This document shows, one piece after another, positions 13,663 to 24,001 of a stretch of DNA of 64,000 nt (position 1 is the stretch's first letter; each line of letters starts with the position of its first letter). Source of the stretch: Monosporascus cannonballus. Lineage: Eukaryota > Ascomycota > Sordariomycetes > Xylariales. The stretch lies in the NCBI GenBank assembly GCA_004154925.1, contig QJNS01000024.1:124001-188000 (forward strand). Direction: 5' to 3'. The notes beneath the pieces were generated by a model that was given only the letters and a program-made list of their open reading frames with translations, made no database searches and was not told where the DNA came from. Position numbers and translations under genes: made by a program.

Positions 13663-16071
13663 CAGCGTTGCAGGAGGGTGCTGCTGCTTAACAGCCCCGT
13701 CATCTCCAAGATTCCTTCACACGACTCAGCCCGACCCCCGTCTAACATTCCCTTAAGAACCCTCGGCTCCCGACCTGATCGAGACCAACAATCGACGTCA
13801 TTGCTGACCGAGCACCGGCATCAGCACCGGCATCAGCCGTCCCGCGATAGACTCTCCTTCGACTCTGCCGACTCCGACTTCTCTTGGACCGACACAGGCG
13901 ACATCGCGGAGCAGCTGGCCGATGAGGAGGATCCGTTGCGGATTAAGCTTGCCGATATCGCCGTAGGAGACGACGACCGCCTGCTTGCGGGAATACACAA
14001 GCGCCATCCCGCACGGTCGAAGCCTAAACACGTCCAGTTCAAGAGTTCCGTCTCGGACCACGGTGAGCGTCGCCCCAGAACTCACGCTGGCGTCGTTAGT
14101 AAGGAATCCATCGAGATACCCGACGTAGCTCCACGCCGCAACTCTAGAGCTCGCCGTTTCATAGCCGCCATCATGCCGGGGTCTAGCAAGTTTCTCCTGT
14201 AGGTTTATGCGCACTTGTATGGATGCTAGGGATTCGCAGACTAACCGCGTCATCAGCTACTTCACGACCGTTTTCGTGTCGTTGGGGGTTTTCCTCTTCG
14301 GATATGATCAGGGTGTTATGTCGGGCATCATCACGTACGGTTCCCACCCCCAGAATAAGCGAGGTTACTCCCCCGCGTTTAGCTAACGGCCTACTAGGGG
14401 CCCGCACTTCCGGGACGCGTTCAACAACCCTTCCAAGGCCGAAGTTGGTACTATGGTCGCTATCCTCGAGATTGGAGCCCTCATCTCCTCCCTCGCCGTT
14501 GGAAGAGTCGGCGACATCATCGGGCGGCGGAGAACCATTCTCTATGGCTCCATCATTTTCTTCATCGGCGGCGCATTACAGTCCTTTGCCGACAACATGG
14601 CTATGATGATGTTGGGTAGAATCATCGCTGGTCTAGGGGTGGGTTCCTTGTCGACAATCGTACCCGTTTATCAGTCGGAGATCTCGCCTCCACACAACCG
14701 AGGCCAGTTGGCTTGTATCGAATTCTCCGGTAACATCATTGGCTACGCGACTTCGGTTTGGGTAGACTACGGCTGCGGATTTATCGAGAGCAACTGGTCG
14801 TGGCGCCTTCCCCTTCTCATGCAGTGTGTTATGGGTGCCCTGCTAGGGCTGGGTAGCTTGATAATAGTCGAGTCCCCTAGGTATGGTGTCCGGCTCCCCA
14901 GATTTATGGAAGCTTCATGCTAACCCCGTCGAAAAGATGGCTCCTCGATAACGACCACGACGAGGAAGGTATAGTTGTCATTGCCAACTTGTATGGCGGC
15001 GGCGATATCCATAACCCCAAGGCACGGGATGAATATCGTGAAATCAAAATGAACGTTCTGCTGCAGCGCATGGAGGGCGAGAGAAGCTACGCGGAGATGT
15101 TTCGCCGATACAAGACGCGGGTCTTTATTGCCATGTCTGCGCAGGCTCTGGCACAGCTGAACGGTATCAATGTCATCTCGTACTACGCACCCTACGTTTT
15201 CGAATCGGCTGGGTGGATAGGTCACGATGCGATTTTTATGGCAGGTATTAACGGCATTACCTACTTCCTCTCGACTATACCGCCGTGGTACGTCGTGGAT
15301 CGATGGGGACGGCGCGTCATCCTACTCAGCGGTGCTATATTGATGGCCGCATCTCTGTCTTTGGTGTCTTATTTCCTTTACCTCGATATCCCGTCTACCC
15401 CGTCGATGGTTGTTGTATTCGTGATGATCTACAATGCCGCTTTTGGTTACTCGTGGGGCCCGATTCCCTGGCTATACCCTCCCGAAATATTACCCCTGAG
15501 CATTCGATCCAAGGGAGCGAGTCTGTCCACGGCATCCAACTGGGCGTTCAATTGGCTAGTCGGAGAGATGACACCCATCTTGCAGGAGTGGATTAAATGG
15601 CGGCTTTACTTGCTTCATGCGTTCTTCTGCGTAATCAGCTTTGTCGTTGGTAAGTATGCGATTATGCGAAACAGACCGCCCAGCGTTGCTGATGGATAAC
15701 AAACAGTGTACTTCATATACCCCGAAACTTGCGGCGTGAGGTTAGAGGACATGGATTCGCTCTTCGGAGACGCCAGCACGGCTATGGGAACCCCTGGCAT
15801 CAGGTCGGAGTCGGATGTCAATATCAGAGCAGGATCGCCCATTCCTTCGCTCGATCTCCGTGGTCGAATTGCGTCGGATGCCAACATCCCCCCGGTGGAT
15901 ATAGAGCCTCCTACCGTCAATATGATTGACGGCAGACCGCGGTACAGGTCGGAAAGCCGCGACTCGCGCGGACGAGTGGGCGAGTGGCTCACTAGAATGG
16001 TCGGGCAAAACCGAGGAGGCAGTCCGGCGAGCGGAGCGAGGTACGCGCCGATAGATCAACGAGACGACTAA
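13663..16071 (+). CDS. MFS hexose transporter (sugar porter family)
   Basis: A proton-coupled or facilitative sugar carrier of the plasma membrane. Exons: about 13663-14198, 14230-14334, 14398-14880, 14937-15649 and 15707-16071. Sugar-porter signatures: FGYDQGVMSGIIT in TM1, GRVGDIIGRR between TM2 and TM3, the VESPR motif after TM6 (split by an intron), QLNGINVISYYAP in TM7, DRWGRR between TM8 and TM9, and YPETCG after TM12. The N-terminal cytosolic region (about 170 residues, including FSWTDTGDIAEQLADEEDP and VSKESIEIPD) matches what I recall of long-tailed fungal glucose transporters and sensors. Two things are unresolved. Exon 1 has no early in-frame ATG, so a 5' exon is probably missing. 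The exon 1/2 donor could be 14181, 14190 or 14199, all in the same phase and giving a 31-49 nt intron. Confidence 0.88.
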
Positions 16072-17581
16072 GGCCATCCGAATGAGGCGCGGAAGCGTTT
16101 TATTTTAGAGCTACGAGTTGGGAGCTTAGAATTCGATTCATATAGACGGCAGGCGGCAGTCTTGGTTCTCGGACGCGAGCATTTGATATCTTCGAACATT
16201 CAGATCGGACCGTGCGGAGCCAGCCGCGGTGACAACACCTCAATACCGGCGTCGTGATTTTGGGTAAGCGAGGGGGCCGACGGGCGCTAGTAGGAGTTGT
16301 ACCTAGGGAGTGGTATGAGTGATGCTTCGTCACTTTCCTCCACACGGCGGGGATGGCCAAGCCCAGAGCTTGTGTATGACTTTCCTCATTTCGTTTTTTT
16401 TGGATCATTCGGGGTGGTCAGGCAGCGGTTAGAATTATCATGATCTATATACACCAGCGTCGTGAGGTTGGTGCTCGCGGACAGCGGGACCGAGATGGAA
16501 AGCAGCGACTTCGGACGCCTTTACTGCTAATGTACATGTATGTGAGTACGTAAGGTAGTTACTAGAATGTATCGACGAGTTTGGCATCAACATCGCGTAC
16601 ATGATCGTTCTATGTTATGTGTTCGATAAATCCGATTATCCCTTTAGCCCCCCTTTTCCTTTTATCTTTTCCGCTATACCCCCGTTGTGCCGTCCATGTC
16701 CTGTTTTGGTTTGTCGTTTCCACTTGTAACGCGTTGCAGTTGCATAAAATGTATATAAATATTCATCAAGTATAACTATACTATTTTGTTATTTACCTAG
16801 CGTACGTAAGCACCAGGCAATAGTACGGTGGTTTCCCCCCCTTTTTACTTCTTTTTTAATAAATTAAATGCTGGATATGTGGTAGACTGTACGTGCCGTA
16901 CTCTGACGAGAGGCCAGTTTGCAACTTGGGCCCGATCATCCGATTTACAAGCAGATTTAGTGCTAAACTTAGAATAGAACACTACCTAGTACCAAGGGGC
17001 TCGAGCTGTCTTCAATTTGATGGATTTCTTAGCGCCTTCGCGTCCCTCTCTTTTCCAGCTGGAGCATCTGGCATTGAAACATTTTAAGGTGATTACAGCC
17101 AGATCCCACCACCAACCCTGGCATATCTAGGTATCCCGGATCCAGGGCTGATACGAAGTGGTACTTGAAGTACCTTGCCTGTCTAGCTGGATTGGCTTAA
17201 AACCAACATTTTCATTGCACCGAGTGTAAAAGTGCTCCGCAAACCTCCCATTTCTCATCATTCATTCCTCGAGGGGTCGTGATCAACTAATTGGTGTATC
17301 CTTCGTCCTTTGGTCTTATTTGTTTCTATCTGTCCTCTGGGTTTCGGGAGATGTTCTGATCCTATCTCTTGTGTCAACTTGCACACACACTTAAGATATT
17401 CTATTATTCCTCATTTTGTGCTCCTCTCTGCTTCTGACCTTCTTTTCGACGAAGACCTTCCCTTTTCCCCTTATTTAGGCATAGCTACAAAAGCTTCATC
17501 TCTCTTCATAGACATAAACCTTTTCAATTATTCGTCGTTCCGGCACCGACTACGGCTTACTAGCAGACATCGATAGTGACC
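16072..17581. other. Intergenic, transporter 3' flank and PMT2 promoter
   Basis: About 1.5 kb with no supported gene. A pyrimidine-rich tract occupies much of 17250-17580 directly upstream of the PMT2 ATG, as is common in promoters and 5' UTRs of fungal housekeeping genes. Confidence 0.55.
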
Positions 17582-20188
17582 ATGGCCGATACCAAGGCCA
17601 CGGTTGCCTCTGGCGCCGACCCGACTGCTGAGGCTCTCCGCAGGCGTAACGTACCCGGATCGACGATCCCCGGGGCCCCGGCGCAGCAACTTCAAGCCGA
17701 CGAGCGGAAGATCCATGGGAAGAAGAAGGTAGGTATATGGCGTGAGCCCCCGTCCTATGATTACCGGCGAGCTGCCAGCTTACACGGTTTCTGCTAGGAG
17801 ACGACCTTCCTCGATACCCTCGACCAGTGGGAGTTTATCATCGCTCCTCTAATCTTCACCGCCCTCGCCTTCTTCACCCGGCTTTATAAAATTGGCCTTA
17901 GCCCTATTGTCACTTGGGATGTAAGTAGACGTAGCGCCTAACTCCCATACACTTCTTGCTAACCACCATGTGCGACAGGAAGCTCAGTCCGTGCAATCTC
18001 CGACCAACCCCCCTTCTCTCTCCCTTGACTCCGCCGCTGACCTAGCACTCCCTTGATGCAGCTTTGGTAAATTCGGCTCCCATTACATTAAGCGTGAACT
18101 CTTCTTCGACGTGTACGTTGTGCTGCTATACTTGAGCGAGACATACGGCTGACAGGATTCATAGGCACCCTCCGCTCGGCAAAATCCTCGTGGGCATGTC
18201 TGGAGTCCTCGCAGGCTACAATGGAACTTTCGAGTTCAAGTCTGGCGAAACCTATCCCGAAGAGCTTGACTACACCTTCATGCGCGCCTTCAACGCTTTC
18301 TGGGGTATTCTGTGTGTTCCGCTGGCTTACTTTACCGCAAAGGAGCTGAATCTGAAGCGACCCGCTGTTTGGTTTGTCACCCTCATGGTTCTCTGCGAAA
18401 ATTCGTATACCACCATCAGCCGTTTTATCCTCCTCGACTCGATGCTCCTGTTCGGTACTGTCGCCACTGTCTTCTGCTGGGCCAAGTTCCACCGCCTCCA
18501 GAAGGAAAGCTTCGAACCCGAGTGGTTTTTCTGGCTGTTCATGACCGGCCTCAGCTTGGGATTTGTCTGCAGCATCAAACTCGTCGGGTTGTTCGTCACG
18601 GCCATGGTCGGTCTGTACACTATCGAGGATCTCTGGAATAAGTTCGGTAACACAAAGATGCCTTACACCGAGCTTGCCGCTCATTTCGGTGCTCGTGTCG
18701 TTGGCCTGATCGTTATCCCGTTCCTGGTTTATCTGCTCTCGTTTGCCCTCCATTTCGCCATATTGACGAGGAGCGGTCCTGGCGATGCTCAGATGAGCTC
18801 CCTGTTCCAGGCGAACCTAGAAGGCAGCGAGATTGGTCGCAACTCCCCTCTCGAGGTCGCGATTGGCTCCAAGGTGACGATCAAGAACATGGGATACGGT
18901 GGTGGTCTCCTTCACAGCCACGTTCAGAGTACGTATCAGGCGTAATGGCTTTCTTTCTATGGTTGGGCTTCTCTAACTCGGTCCCAGCTTATCCGGAGGG
19001 TTCCAATCAACAGCAGGTGACTTGTTATCACCACAAGGATGCCAACAATGAGTGGTGGTTTTACCCCAACCGCCACGATGCGCCTTACGATCCGGAGGCC
19101 GAGCCACGTTTTATCGGAGATGGCTCTGTCATTCGTCTGATCCACATGCAGACGGGTCGAAACCTGCACTCCCACGATATTCCAGCTCCTGTCACGAAGA
19201 GTATGAAGGAAGTATCCTCCTACGGTAACCTCACTGTCGGGGATGATAAGGACCACTGGAAGATTGAAGTAGTCAAGGACGTCGCATCTCGGGATAAGAG
19301 CAAGCTCCGCACCCTGACCACTGCGTTCCGACTGAAGCATGCGGTTCTGGGATGTTATCTGCGTGCCGGCAATGTCAACCTGCCACAGTGGGGTTTCAAG
19401 CAGATCGAGGTGACTTGTGACAAGAACAACAATCCTCGCGATACCTTCACCCACTGGAACATCGAGGCCCACACAAACGACAAGCGTAAGTTGACCAAAC
19501 TGGCCTATACCGTCTATATGATACGGCGCTGACACATTACGCAGTTCCCCCTGGCGACCCTGGCAAATACAAGTCTCCCTTCTTCCACGACTTCATCCAC
19601 CTAAATGTTGCCATGATGACTTCCAACAATGCCCTTGTCCCGGACCCTGACAAGCAAGACGATCTTGCTTCCAAATGGTGGCAATGGCCCATCCTGAACG
19701 TGGGCCTCCGTATGTGTGGTTGGGACGACAAGATAGTCAAATACTTCCTGCTTGGCAACCCCTTCGTCTATTGGGCATCGACGGCTTCTCTCGGTGCGGT
19801 CGGCTTGACGACCCTTTGGTACCTCCTCCGCTGGCAACGAGGATTTAGGGAGCTGTCCCAAGAGGAGATTGACCAGATCCACTACGCCGGGCTCTACCCC
19901 GTCCTCGGATGGTTCCTTCACTACCTGCCGTTTGTCGTCATGGCCCGTGTCACCTATGTTCATCACTACTACCCTGCTCTCTACTTTGCGATATTGTCTT
20001 TGGGTTTCCTAGTCGACTTCGTCCTGAAGGACAAGCGGAAGTCCATTCAATATCCCATCTACGGTGTGCTTTACACCATTGTCGTTGGTCTTTACATCTA
20101 CTTCATTCCTATCTGCTGGGGCATGACGGGAAGCAACCAGCAGTATAAGTACATGAAGTGGTTCGACACCTGGCGCATCTCCGACTAG
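17582..20188 (+). CDS. PMT2: Dolichyl-phosphate-mannose protein mannosyltransferase, PMT2 subfamily
   Basis: An ER membrane enzyme that transfers mannose from dolichyl-phosphate-mannose to Ser/Thr of secretory proteins; Pmt2-type proteins act as heterodimers with Pmt1-type partners. Seven exons (17582-17728, 17798-17920, 17979-17986, 18062-18112, 18165-18928, 18988-19485, 19545-20188) give 744 residues, close to yeast Pmt2 (759). The luminal loop-1 Asp-Glu pair lies in TWDEAHFG and is followed by HPPLGK. A MIR domain (about 335-515) contains GGGLLHSHVQTYPEGSNQQQ, which is Pmt2-like rather than Pmt4-like, as is NNALVPDPDKQDDLASKWW. Multiple membrane spans flank the MIR loop. Exon 3 is an 8-nt micro-exon that encodes the Glu of the Asp-Glu pair. 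The donor after it (GTCCGT) is non-consensus. Confidence 0.95.
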
Positions 20189-21206
20189 GAGCCTGCGTGT
20201 AACGGCGAAGAGATACCCCATGAGCCATGAGCCATTAGCCAACGCGATGGTGAAAGCCGCTCGGGTTACCGCGGGCTGCCACTGTGACCTAACTGGGCTA
20301 GCTCAAGGATTTGACGATTTTACGATTGTCACTACTACCATCTCTCGCCACCAAAATCTCCCACATCTCCTACCAGTGTAACGATATGAGGATCCGTTAA
20401 TTTGCATGAAAGGAAAAAGTCTGAGAGATCAGGTGGAGTTTCGGGGCGGTATGTGCGGATCTGGGTGATGCATCTTGTTTGTGATTTGGGGGCAGAAAGG
20501 GAGGGGATTGAAAAGACACAAAGAGAACTTAGCATTACCGACCTTCTAATACCGAACAAAGCATATCCGCGCTTTTCTCCCTTTACTTCTTCGTAACAGC
20601 GAGAGAACAGGTTATGTCCTCACCGCGGTGTCACCAAATGAGGATGGGACATCATGATGGAGACCATGGTCTTCTTCCTGCTATTTGTTGCTTTCCTCAT
20701 TGCTCGATAGGTTCGGTTTCTCTTCGGAACCCCAAGCTGCCCTTACCCGTTCCGGTTGCTGAACGTGCTTGCTTGCTGGTAGCAGTAGCCGCGATTATTA
20801 ACTAAGGGTATCATCCGATTGAACTGTGTCTGCTGCATATGCTTCTACCCTGCATTCCTCGCGTTCCTTGCCCGAGTACCTTTACCCTACCTTTCCCATC
20901 TTTCGTCCCGCATGACTATCTGCCCTCATTTCCCTGACTGACTGACTGACTGACTGACTGACGGGGTCGCTTCCCCCGCCTCGAATGTGCGTGTGCATTT
21001 ATTTATATGTACAATGCGGAGGTAACCTGTCTTCCCCCTTCTCCTGACTCCATGCATATGCCTCCATCCGCGCTATGCGTATGCGCCGGACCATGCGGTC
21101 GAATATCATGCACATCTTACGTGGAGGGGTGGCGTGTTAACTTCCCGCCACAATGAGCTTCCGCCATACCCCTCCGAGCTGACCCATGAAACGAGGGGAG
21201 GCCGCG

Positions 21207-21207
<1 letters not shown>
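20189..21207. other. Intergenic, PMT2 3' flank
   Basis: About 1 kb of pyrimidine-rich spacer with no supported gene. It contains a (CTGA)n microsatellite and leads into the homopolymer and gap. Confidence 0.5.
20934..20962. repeat. (CTGA)n microsatellite
   Basis: About seven uninterrupted copies of CTGA within the 3' flank of PMT2. Confidence 0.95.
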
Positions 21208-21274
<67 letters not shown>

Positions 21275-21309
21275 NNNNNNNNNNCCGCCCCCCCCCCCCC
21301 CCCCCCCCC
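21208..21309. other. Assembly gap flanked by poly-G and poly-C
   Basis: A run of 67 G (21208-21274) is followed by 10 N (21275-21284) and a C run with a single interrupting G to 21309. The mirror-image homopolymers around a fixed-size N block are typical of a failed read-through or scaffold join. The true length and sequence here are unknown. The gap lies just 3' of the Rab gene stop codon, so that gene's 3' UTR is affected but its coding region is not. Confidence 0.95.
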
Positions 21310-21344
21310 AAATTAAGATCTCTTCTCCGCGCCACCCCGGCGCG

Positions 21345-22333
21345 TCAACAGCACATGCCGCCGCCGGCGCCCGTCGTGCCGCCCGCCAGCCTGACCTGCC
21401 TAGGGTTCGGCCCCCCGGTACCGGGGCCGGGCCCCTTGACGCCGGACCGGCGGTCGTTGAGGTCGTAGCGGCCGGCGTTGATATTGTCGAAGATGCGCTC
21501 GGCGACGGCGGCGAAGGCGGCCTCGACGTTCTCGCCGCTCTTGGCCGACGTCTCGACATAGGCGAGCACGCCGTTGCGGGCGACCCAGTCGCGCGCCTCG
21601 GCTGCCGACACCTCGCGCCGGTCCTCCTTGCCGCCCTCCGAGGCTACTACCTCGTCCAACTTGTTGCCCACGAGCACCACCACGATGTCCGGCTCGGCGA
21701 TCTGCCGCAGGTCGTTGAGCCAGTCCGTCGCGTGCAGGAACGTCGACCGCCGCGTGATGTCGAAGACGAGCAGTGCGCCCGACGCGCCCCGGAAGTAGGA
21801 CCGCGTGACAGATTTGTAGGCTAGGACGGCGCGGGTCGCGTGTTAGTCTGTCCGTCTATCTCCGCAGCCGTATACAGGTACTGGTTGGTAGATGGAATAT
21901 GGAAGAGGGGTCTTCTCAAGACATGTGTGCCTCCCGGAAGTTATTTCAGACTATTACATCTACCGGGGCTAGTTCACGGGGATTGGGGGGAGGGTGGGCT
22001 CCACGTACTTTCCTGCCCGGCCGTGTCCCACAGCGAAAGCTTCATATGCTTCTGCGGCGTCTCGGGCTCCTTGCGCCGGGGCTCGGGCAGCCCCTCGGGC
22101 GCCGTCGGGACGGAAGCGCTGCCGCTGCTACCGGCGGCGGCGGCGGCGGCGGCGGATTTGCTGTTGGGGGGGCCGACCGGCACGATGCGCGACCCGAACT
22201 CCACGCCGATGGTGACGTCGTGCTGCGCGCTGAACCGCCCCTCGCACAGCCGGATCGTCAGCGACGACTTGCCGCACCCCGAGTCTCCGATGCATACCAG
22301 CTTCGCGATGTAGTCCCAGGGCGGCGAGGACAT
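21345..22333 (-). CDS. Rab GTPase, Rab4/Rab2-like, with an unusual internal insert
   Basis: Two exons, 22333-22009 and 21820-21345, flank a 188-nt intron and give 266 residues, against about 210 for typical Rabs. The GTP-binding motifs are complete: P-loop GDSGCGKS (16-23), switch I Thr in HDVTIGVEFGS (39-49), WDTAGQE (102-108, spliced before TYKSVTRSYFRGA), GNKLDE, and ETSAKSG. It ends in Cys-Cys, the double geranylgeranylation signal, so it should cycle on and off endosomal or Golgi membranes. The switch regions resemble Rab4/Rab2/Rab14; the exact subfamily is uncertain. About 40 extra residues (54-95), rich in Ala, Ser, Pro and charged residues and encoded by GCC/GCG-type repeats, sit in the beta2-beta3 turn. 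It is divergent from the PNS1-like gene. Confidence 0.92.
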
Positions 22334-24001
22334 AGCGGAGATGGGCGGTCGGCTGGGCTGGCTAAAGAGGATAGCGAGGAGAGGGAGGTATGTGTCTATC
22401 CGGCGACGCCAGATCTCGTGGGTCGTGTGGCCTGGGGCTAGCCGGCTCGCTCGGGGGGGGGAGAGCTAGAGAATAGTTGAGCTCTCGTTGCCGCCGGAGT
22501 TTGTATGTCACTTGTTGACGGGTAGTATTCCCTCAGTACGTGTGCGCGTCTATTGCCCCTGATGTTCCTGATCGATGGAAGTCTACCTAGTAGCCAGGGA
22601 ACTAGAGCTTCTTGGGGGTACGAGACTCGGCCCAAGTGCAACTCGGGTGGGAGATGCAGGAGCGGCACTTAAGGTAGCTAGTATTTCCTATTATAGCTAG
22701 CAAATGGGACTTGGGAAAATATCTTACGTGGTTCGTCAAGGTAACAAGTACGGGATATGATGAAATAGTCGTAGGAAGCAACTATCAACTGGAATAGAGT
22801 AAAGCGAAGGGAGTCTGGCAGCTAGAAGCCTACCTGGGTAGGTACGCAATAATAGTCAGCTACAATACACCCCCCAGATGTAAAAGGCAATAGCAGGTGG
22901 TATTGGGGAATGGAAGCATGGGGACGGAGCTATGTCATTGAATCATCCAATTGGAGATGGTCGGTCATAGAACAGCCGATGTGGGAGACACTAACTGGAT
23001 CCCGCTCTGCATGACTTCAGCTGGAAGTTACTAAGTAGAACCCCGTCAGAATACCTAGGTACTTCGAAGTTACTAGGTACTGTCGAAGGCGAGCTTCAAG
23101 GGATCTTGTGATTGCCCTCGACGGACATATGTACATAGGTACGTGTATAGGGATAATCTGGACGAGGCATGTGACAGACTTTCAATTGGCACAAGACCGA
23201 ACATCCACACATTTGGCCTCTGTTCTGCCGACGAACCTTATACTAGGTATCTATCTCTCTGGGCGTTCTTCCGCCCATATTTTGCCCCCCCCCGGGCAGG
23301 CGCCCTACGAAGCACCTCGCTTGCGTCCCCTAGGTAGGTAGTTCTAACTGCAGACATACATGTACGTAGGCAGAGGAGTATGTAGTAAGTATACTTGGTA
23401 GGTACCGCGGGCTTCCCGCCCGCCATCGCCGATCAGCTGTTAGTGCCAATATTCCCGGGGCTCGTGGGGTCGTACATAGGTAGGTACCTAATCTACCGCC
23501 TGAGGTCACTTCCGCACACGGCGCGAATAACTGCCGGGCTACAGCGGATGGCCATGACCGTGACGGTGAACCATGACCACCATCGATTTTCTATCAACAC
23601 CCTGTTGCGATAGTGATCTTCTTCTACCGACTATCTTCAGAGTTTCTCAGAATCGGGTAGCTTCAAAAACCTTTCTTGTTGGAAATCACATGCCTGACCT
23701 TCCCTTATTTTACTGATATCATTTCCATTACAAAGCGATGCTCTACGCCTGATGGCATAACGCAAACGAAGCAAAGCATCTCGGCGCTGGGTATAGATTT
23801 CGAGCCCGACTCACAGTAAGCCGGGTCCCCCGTTTGTGTGACTGCCCGCTCCGAAGTAACAGTGCCGCAAGTAGCGACACTTCTATATATCGTTCCCAAG
23901 CATACTGTGAGGGCCTTTGTGCCACAGCTCTGCCTAAACCTAGCCGATCCTGACGGCATCTGCTGCAGTTGGGCTTCGCGTCCGCTTGCGGCTGCGTCAT
24001 C
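22334..24001. other. Divergent promoter region, Rab gene / PNS1-like gene
   Basis: About 1.7 kb with no supported gene. It contains many TACCTAGG/TAGGTAC-type motifs, which recur in spacers throughout the window and look like dispersed short repeats. Confidence 0.5.

Noticed and set aside
21117..21824. Gly- or Pro-rich open frames running through the N block
   Set aside because: They are translations of the homopolymer artefact and the antisense of the Rab gene.
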